From assembly GCF_918698245.1 (NCBI RefSeq), contig NZ_CAKKMS010000001.1, forward strand, positions 1,178,001 to 1,242,000: 64,000 bases of DNA, read 5' to 3'. Within the stretch, counting starts at the first letter, position 1. Every line of letters starts with the position of its first letter. This stretch comes from Pedobacter sp. Bi126. Lineage in GTDB: Bacteria; Bacteroidota; Bacteroidia; Sphingobacteriales; Sphingobacteriaceae. A model generated the notes under the pieces. That model had not been told where the DNA came from. It made no database searches and worked only from the letters and a program-made list of their open reading frames with translations. Below are positions 61,893 to 64,000 of this stretch, piece after piece. Made by a program: the position numbers and the translations under genes.

Positions 61893-62372
61893 CGGACTTC
61901 CATTTAATTTCCTTTAACTTGAATGTGGGTCTCAATTCGTCCTTGAGCAAGGATATACCCCTTCAAGGGAAATAAAATGTTATAGCAGATTGAACAGCTC
62001 TTGAAGCAACCAATCAAACAAAAACAAATTACATTATTTTATCGCCTATTAGGCAATTTCTGAAGGGGATGATATGTAGATATATGCTGTCATAATTCCT
62101 AAACATTAAAAAGATTGTTCATCAGGAATGTCACAAAGCTAATAAATTTTCGGGATCTTAAAGAAAGAAGAAATTCTAATTGAAGTGTTAGTATTTCTGA
62201 AATTATCAATAAGTATAGTTACCTTGTTTTTCAGACCGAAAACATTAAGTAAATATCAAATTGATTTATACTCAGAAACATTAATCTTTGGTGACTAACC
62301 TTCTTTAATGAAATAGTGTAAAACAAAAGGCACCGAATTCCGGTGCCTTTAAATGTTGCGCTGTATTTCTGA
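61893..62372. other. 480-bp gene-free stretch before katG 3' end
   Basis: It contains the upstream region of the basic-protein gene (TCCTTG-AG-CAAGGA at 61940-61953 and a CCCTT/AAGGG hairpin next to it) and at its right end the katG terminator. No gene was seen in the AT-rich middle. Confidence 0.4.
62326..62350 (-). terminator. Terminator of katG
   Basis: AAAGGCACCG-AATTC-CGGTGCCTTT, a 10-bp perfect stem 23 nt after the katG stop. The minus strand continues TTGTTTTAC. Confidence 0.75.

Positions 62373-64000
<1,628 letters not shown>

Overview
The window comes from an AT-rich member of the Bacteroidota, most likely Sphingobacteriaceae and Pedobacter-like. The evidence is two SusC/SusD pairs, several OMP_b-brl_3-type outer-membrane barrels, many lipoproteins with short lipoboxes, TAnnTTTG-type -7 promoter boxes and palindrome-rich intergenic repeats. 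No rRNA, tRNA, CRISPR array, transposase or prophage was recognised. Both edge genes are cut: a DUF4870 membrane protein at the left and katG at the right.

Layout. 0-2.8 kb: a short plus-strand run (DUF4870 protein, two lipoproteins, a membrane protein with duplicated DUF3592-like domains). 3-6.4 kb: a PhoX-like lipoprotein, then a di-haem cytochrome c peroxidase with an imelysin-like front half. 6.5-10.6 kb: tesA divergent from ybbA-ybbP, the same arrangement as in Enterobacteria. 10.7-16.5 kb: a lipocalin, hxlA-hxlB (ribulose monophosphate enzymes) divergent from an AraC regulator, small lipoprotein genes and a GntP permease. 17-21.8 kb: a BlaI/M56 regulatory pair followed by an outer-membrane barrel gene. 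22-25.4 kb: a membrane protein, a REC-Crp regulator with a degenerate receiver, and a Crp-like protein with an eroded HTH. 25.7-31 kb: a beta-hydroxyacid dehydrogenase, AlkC-like and Nudix genes overlapping at their 3' ends, a 63-aa gene and a GH92 mannosidase. 31.1-32.8 kb: 1.75 kb of non-coding DNA with three and a half copies of a structured repeat. 32.8-40.2 kb: DUF2911, a methyltransferase, an operon of PIG-L deacetylase / 34-aa membrane peptide / SSS symporter, and an orphan sigma-54 activator. 40.2-49.6 kb: a 204-bp tandem repeat, a TroA-like protein divergent from a peptide-binding lipoprotein, and a susC-susD locus followed by an S9 peptidase. 49.9-55.1 kb: another outer-membrane barrel, a desaturase, a cupin and a fimbrillin-like lipoprotein. 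55.6-60.7 kb: a second susC-susD operon preceded by two LacI-type palindromes. 61-64 kb: an unassigned basic protein and katG.

Themes. Much of the window serves capture and processing of polymers (two SusCD pairs, S9 peptidase, GH92, PIG-L hydrolase plus symporter). A second theme is handling of reactive compounds (KatG, cytochrome c peroxidase, AlkC, Nudix, and HPS/PHI for formaldehyde or pentose-hexose interconversion). Three points merit most attention: the 34-aa single-TM peptide joined by start/stop overlaps to a deacetylase and a symporter; the REC-Crp regulator that has lost three of five receiver residues; and the paired CG-centred palindromes about 205 bp apart upstream of the second susC. 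Many terminators can be read directly and help to define the operons.
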